The position numbers and the translations under genes are program-made. Source: Croceibacterium ferulae (GTDB taxonomy: Bacteria > Pseudomonadota > Alphaproteobacteria > Sphingomonadales > Sphingomonadaceae). Taken from it: a stretch of DNA of 64,000 nucleotides. Below, one piece after another: positions 60,854-64,000 of the stretch; the stretch's first letter is position 1, and each line of letters starts with the position of its first letter. The notes below the pieces were generated by a model. The model saw nothing but the letters and a program-made list of their open reading frames with translations, ran no database searches and was not told where the DNA came from. The DNA is taken from NCBI RefSeq assembly GCF_003660445.1, contig NZ_QZVQ01000003.1:372001-436000 (forward strand), given 5' to 3'.

Positions 60854-62713
60854 ATGGAACATCAGGCACTTGTAATCGCGCTGATCGGCGTGCTGGGGAT
60901 CGGCGCGCAGTGGATTGCCTGGCGCACCGGCTGGCCGGCGATCGTCCTGATGCTGGCGGCGGGGTTCATCGCCGGACCGGGTCTGCACCTGATCGATCCG
61001 CACGCCGCCTTCGGCGACCTGCTGGAGCCGCTGGTCTCGATCGGCGTGGCGCTGATCCTGTTCGAAGGCGGCCTCAGCCTGGAATTTCGCGAATTGCGCA
61101 AGGTGGGCGACGCGCTGTGGCGGCTGGTCGTCTTCGGCGTGCCGCTGGGCTGGCTGTTCGGCAGCCTGGCGCTGTACTACATCGCCGGCCTGGTCTGGCC
61201 GGTCGCGATCCTGTTCGCCGGCATCCTGGTGGTGACAGGCCCCACCGTGGTCATGCCCTTGCTGCGGCAGGGCAGCGTGCAGCAACGCCCCGCCGGTATC
61301 CTGAAGTGGGAAGCCATCGTAAATGATCCGGTCGGCGCGCTGTGCGCCGTGATCGCGTACGAATATTTCCGCCTGTCGCAGGAAGGCGCCACCCTGGTGG
61401 AGGTCGTCGGGCCGCTGCTGGTCGCCGCCGTGCTGGCGGGCGGCATCGGCTATGGCGCGGCCTGGCTGATCGCCTGGGCGTTCCCCCGCGGCCTGATCCC
61501 CGAATATCTGAAGGCGCCGGTGCTGCTGGTGACGGTGGTCGGCGTGTTCGTCGGCTGCAACCTGATCGCGCATGAGGCCGGGCTGGTGGCGGTGACGGTG
61601 ATGGGCATCGCGCTGGCCAACATGCCTGCGGCGGGCCTCAGGTCGATCCACTCCTTCAAGCAGAATGTGGCGGTGCTGCTGGTTTCCGGCCTGTTCATCC
61701 TGCTGTCGGCCAGCCTGAACGTGGAAGAGCTGGCGAGCTTTGAATGGCGTTTCGGCGCCTTCCTGCTGGCGCTGCTGTTCCTGGTGCGGCCGGCCACCGT
61801 GCTGCTCAGCCTGCTGGGCAGTTCCGTGCCATGGAACGAGCGGCTGTTCGTGGCATGGATCGCGCCGCGCGGCATCGTGCTGGTGGCGATTTCGGGCCTG
61901 TTCGCGCTGCGCCTGAACGAGCTCGGCTATGCCGATGGCTCCATCCTGATCGGCCTCAGCTTCGCGGTGGTGGTGGCGACCATCGTGGCGCATGGCTTCA
62001 CGCTGAACCTCGTCGCCCGGCTGCTGAAGATCAAGGGGGAGACGCGCCCCGGCCTGCTGATCGTCGGCGCGACCCCGTGGACCGTGGCGCTGGCCAAGCA
62101 GATGCACGACCTGGAAACGCCCGTGCTGCTGGTGGACGGCAACTGGACCCGGCTGAAGCCCGCCCGGGCCGCGGGCCTGCCGACCTATCACGGCGAGATC
62201 CTGCACGAGGCGACGGAGGACAAGCTGGACCTCACCCCGTTCCAGGTGCTGGTCGCCGCCACGGACAACGAGGCCTACAACACGCTGGTCTGTTCGGAGT
62301 TCGCGCCGGAGATCGGCACGGACCGCGTCTACCAGCTGGGCGACCGGGTGGACGAGGAAGACCACCGCGCGCTGCCCGCATCGCTGCGCGGCCGCGCGCT
62401 GTTCGCCGATGCGATCACGCCCGAACAGCTGGCGGCCTGGCAGGACGAAGGCTGGGTGTTCCGCCGCACCCGCCTGTCGGAACAGTTCGGCCTGGCGGAG
62501 GCGCGCGAGGCGTTGCCCGAAGGTGCGCAGACGCTGCTGCTGCTGCGCCCCGGCGGGCAGATGCGCTTCTTCACCCATGCCAGCGCGCCCGAGCCGCAGG
62601 AAGGCGACACCATCATCTCCTTCGGCCCGCCGCGCCAGCGCACGCCGGAGGACGCCGCCGCCCGGCGCGCCGGCCGCCGCGAACAGACCATCACCGCAGA
62701 GGGAGCAACATGA
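60854..62713 (+). CDS. CPA1-type cation:proton antiporter with RCK/TrkA-N domain
   Basis: A 619-aa protein. Residues 1 to about 390 form a 12-13 helix Na+(K+)/H+ exchanger: ALILFEGGLSLEFRELRKVG, VVTGPTVVMPLLRQG and KWEAIVNDPVGALCAVIAYE (the ND ion-binding pair) are CPA1 marks. From about 395 (RPGLLIVGATPWTVALAKQM) a Rossmann RCK/TrkA-N domain follows, which would sense nucleotide, and a TrkA-C-like end (TLLLLRPGGQMRFFTHA). It controls cytoplasmic pH or K+/Na+. The stop overlaps the start of the OmpA-like lipoprotein (ATGA). Confidence 0.9.
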   Translation: MEHQALVIALIGVLGIGAQWIAWRTGWPAIVLMLAAGFIAGPGLHLIDPHAAFGDLLEPLVSIGVALILFEGGLSLEFRELRKVGDALWRLVVFGVPLGWLFGSLALYYIAGLVWPVAILFAGILVVTGPTVVMPLLRQGSVQQRPAGILKWEAIVNDPVGALCAVIAYEYFRLSQEGATLVEVVGPLLVAAVLAGGIGYGAAWLIAWAFPRGLIPEYLKAPVLLVTVVGVFVGCNLIAHEAGLVAVTVMGIALANMPAAGLRSIHSFKQNVAVLLVSGLFILLSASLNVEELASFEWRFGAFLLALLFLVRPATVLLSLLGSSVPWNERLFVAWIAPRGIVLVAISGLFALRLNELGYADGSILIGLSFAVVVATIVAHGFTLNLVARLLKIKGETRPGLLIVGATPWTVALAKQMHDLETPVLLVDGNWTRLKPARAAGLPTYHGEILHEATEDKLDLTPFQVLVAATDNEAYNTLVCSEFAPEIGTDRVYQLGDRVDEEDHRALPASLRGRALFADAITPEQLAAWQDEGWVFRRTRLSEQFGLAEAREALPEGAQTLLLLRPGGQMRFFTHASAPEPQEGDTIISFGPPRQRTPEDAAARRAGRREQTITAEGAT

Positions 62714-63357
62714 CAGCCACCATCCGAACGACCCTGCTGGTTTCCGGAATGCTGGGTGCCGTATTGCTGGCCGGATGCCGCGATGCCGGGTCCGATCCGG
62801 CGCCCGAGGCTTCGCCCACGGCGCAGGAGCCGCCCGTGATCAGCGTGCCCAGCGCCACCCCGTCGGAAACCGCCGTCGCCTCCATCATCCGTCCTGACGT
62901 GGCCAGCGAGCCCGCCGTCGACCTCCCGCCGGAGCCGCTGGCGCTGACGGTGTCCTTTCCGGAAGGGGCCCGACTGACCCAGGAGGCGGAGACGCAGCTG
63001 ACCGGCATGCTGGAGGCGAAGGCGCTGAAGGAAGGCTGGCCGATCGTGCTGCGCGGCCACAGCGACAGCGACGGCACGGACGGTGCCAACCTTGCCACAT
63101 CGCGCCGGCGCGCGCAGGCCGTGGCGGACTGGCTGGTCGCGCACGGCATCGACAAGGCGCGCATCCGCGTCATCGCGCTGGGCGAACAGAACCCGGCGGC
63201 ACCCAATGCCCGGCCGGACGGCACGCCGGACGACGCCGGTCGCGCCCGCAACCGCCGGGTGGAGATCACCGTCGCCGCGCCTGAAGGCGGAGGCGCCTCT
63301 GCTGGGCAAGAGGAGCAGCGCGGCCCGAGCGCGGCGCAGCGTCTGACGCAGGATTAG
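62710..63357 (+). CDS. OmpA family lipoprotein
   Basis: A 215-aa lipoprotein: signal peptide with lipobox LAGC (Cys23), a Pro/Thr/Ser-rich spacer of about 60 residues, then an OmpA-like domain (IVLRGHSDSDGTDGANLATS, RRRAQAVADWLVAHGIDKARIRVIALG, NRRVEITVAAP) that binds peptidoglycan. The C-terminal tail is Gln/Glu-rich. ATG 62710 overlaps the antiporter stop. Linking an antiporter and a murein-binding lipoprotein in one transcript is uncommon. Confidence 0.88.
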   Translation: MTATIRTTLLVSGMLGAVLLAGCRDAGSDPAPEASPTAQEPPVISVPSATPSETAVASIIRPDVASEPAVDLPPEPLALTVSFPEGARLTQEAETQLTGMLEAKALKEGWPIVLRGHSDSDGTDGANLATSRRRAQAVADWLVAHGIDKARIRVIALGEQNPAAPNARPDGTPDDAGRARNRRVEITVAAPEGGGASAGQEEQRGPSAAQRLTQD

Positions 63358-63419
63358 GGAGAACGCCGCGCATCACGCTTGCGATCGGTCGCGACCGGTG
63401 GCATTTGCGCCTGGCGCGA

Positions 63420-63493
<74 letters not shown>

Positions 63494-63506
63494 CTTTCCT
63501 TCCCCT

Positions 63507-63550
63507 TTGACACCGGCTGCCCGATATACGACATTTGCGGTCGTAATGTC
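63507..63550 (+). promoter_or_regulatory. Promoter with overlapping palindromes ahead of WYL-type regulator
   Basis: TTGACA (63507-63512) is a consensus -35. Downstream lie two interleaved inverted repeats: TACGAC-N7-GTCGTA (63527-63545) and GACATT-N9-AATGTC (63530-63550), covering the expected -10 and start. This is the expected place for an autoregulatory operator of the regulator encoded 18 bp later. Confidence 0.55.
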
Positions 63551-63567
63551 CTGAGGGGGGGTGGATC

Positions 63568-64000
63568 ATGGCGCGTATGGCCAGGCTGGACCGGTTGCTG
63601 ACGCTGGTCGGTGCGCTGAACGATACGGCCGACGGGCTGACGCTGGACGAGATGGCGGAGGCGATCGGCACCGATCGCCGCACGGCGGAGCGGTTGCGCG
63701 ACGTCATCCGCCTGCATTTCGAGCTGGACGAGGACGTAGTCGAACGCCGCAAGCGGTTCCGCATTCGCGGCACCTTGCGGCGGGTCTATACCCGACCCAA
63801 CGCCGCCGAACTGGCCGCGCTGCAGACCGCGGCGGAAGGAGCACGGCGCGAAGGGGCAGCCCATGCGCCGCTGCTCGAGACGCTCGGCAGCAAGGTGCGC
63901 GCCGCGCTCGACGACCGGGAAAAGCGCAAGCTGGACCCTGATCTGGAGCCGCTCGCCCGGCTGCAGCGGCAATTCGTGCCCGCTGGTCCGCTGGCGCCGG
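63568..64000 (+). CDS. HTH/WYL-type transcriptional regulator (5' part only)
   Basis: The first 144 codons are present; the gene runs past the window. ATG 63568 is preceded by GAGGGGGGG. The N-terminus MARMARLDRLLTLVGALNDT and GLTLDEMAEAIGTDRRTAER form an HTH_11/DeoR-type winged helix, followed by RRKRFRIRGTLRRVYTRPNA and a helical segment. This matches the N-terminal half of YafY/DriD-like regulators, in which a ligand- or ssDNA-binding WYL domain follows. The WYL part itself lies outside the window, so the family call is partly inferred. Confidence 0.75.
   Translation, partial: MARMARLDRLLTLVGALNDTADGLTLDEMAEAIGTDRRTAERLRDVIRLHFELDEDVVERRKRFRIRGTLRRVYTRPNAAELAALQTAAEGARREGAAHAPLLETLGSKVRAALDDREKRKLDPDLEPLARLQRQFVPAGPLAP

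Overview
The window is GC-rich, densely packed chromosomal DNA from an alphaproteobacterium, most likely of the order Sphingomonadales (Erythrobacteraceae or Sphingomonadaceae). The inference rests on gene content: DUF1013/TrcR and DUF1153/SciP cell-cycle regulators, the order ileS-lspA-DUF3035 lipoprotein, sucC followed by etfB-etfA, a petABC cytochrome bc1 operon and a Zur-type Fur protein. Nearly all of it reads as core genome. I see no insertion sequence, prophage, plasmid function or CRISPR array.

Layout: 1-6519 is a surface-glycan stretch (partial UDP-diacylglucosamine-type phosphatase, a GT4, three GT2 proteins of which one is fused to a methyltransferase) interrupted by trcR and a secreted DUF2141 protein. 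6605-10906 is a plus-strand run rpe - heparinase II/III-like protein - purH. 10959-17985 holds an OmpA lipoprotein, a CNNM/HlyC-type membrane protein, the ileS-lspA-DUF3035 operon and an IMPase-family phosphatase. 18090-22378 is central metabolism (sucC, etfBA) and UDP-glucose dehydrogenase. 22557-25410 holds three tandem paralogous secreted proteins with a TonB-C-like C-terminus and four conserved cysteines; this is the least explained locus in the window. 25376-31914 is a minus-strand RND efflux operon (adaptor, permease with an unusual membrane insertion, DUF445, GNAT).

32172-42131 carries glsB-like, sciP, mnmA, a serine hydrolase lipoprotein, a PhzF protein, pdxH, a 345-bp gap with nested inverted repeats, a DnaJ-type co-chaperone, an ATP-grasp protein, dxs and zur. 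42153-47810 is minus strand: a 30-codon membrane peptide coupled to an exported MsrA, then the tight operon (59-aa protein)-gpmA-purE-purK-folA-ribF-TSUP. 47926-53699 has tRNA-Thr(GGT), a PRC-barrel protein, a YdbS/YdbT-type PH-domain pair, a small GNAT, threonine aldolase, a DMT permease and a YeeZ-like epimerase. 53766-64000 has pepN-pgeF, petABC-apt, a CPA1-type antiporter with an RCK domain coupled to an OmpA lipoprotein, tRNA-Gly(TCC), and the start of an HTH/WYL-type regulator behind a palindromic promoter.

Gene ends are packed: many neighbours share ATGA, GTGA or TGATG junctions, and several convergent pairs overlap at their stop codons. Perfect GC-rich hairpins serve as terminators between most convergent pairs. 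Start codons were chosen by Shine-Dalgarno spacing, family N-termini and junctions, and uncertain ones are flagged. No searches were run; family names rest on recognising motifs and sequence character.
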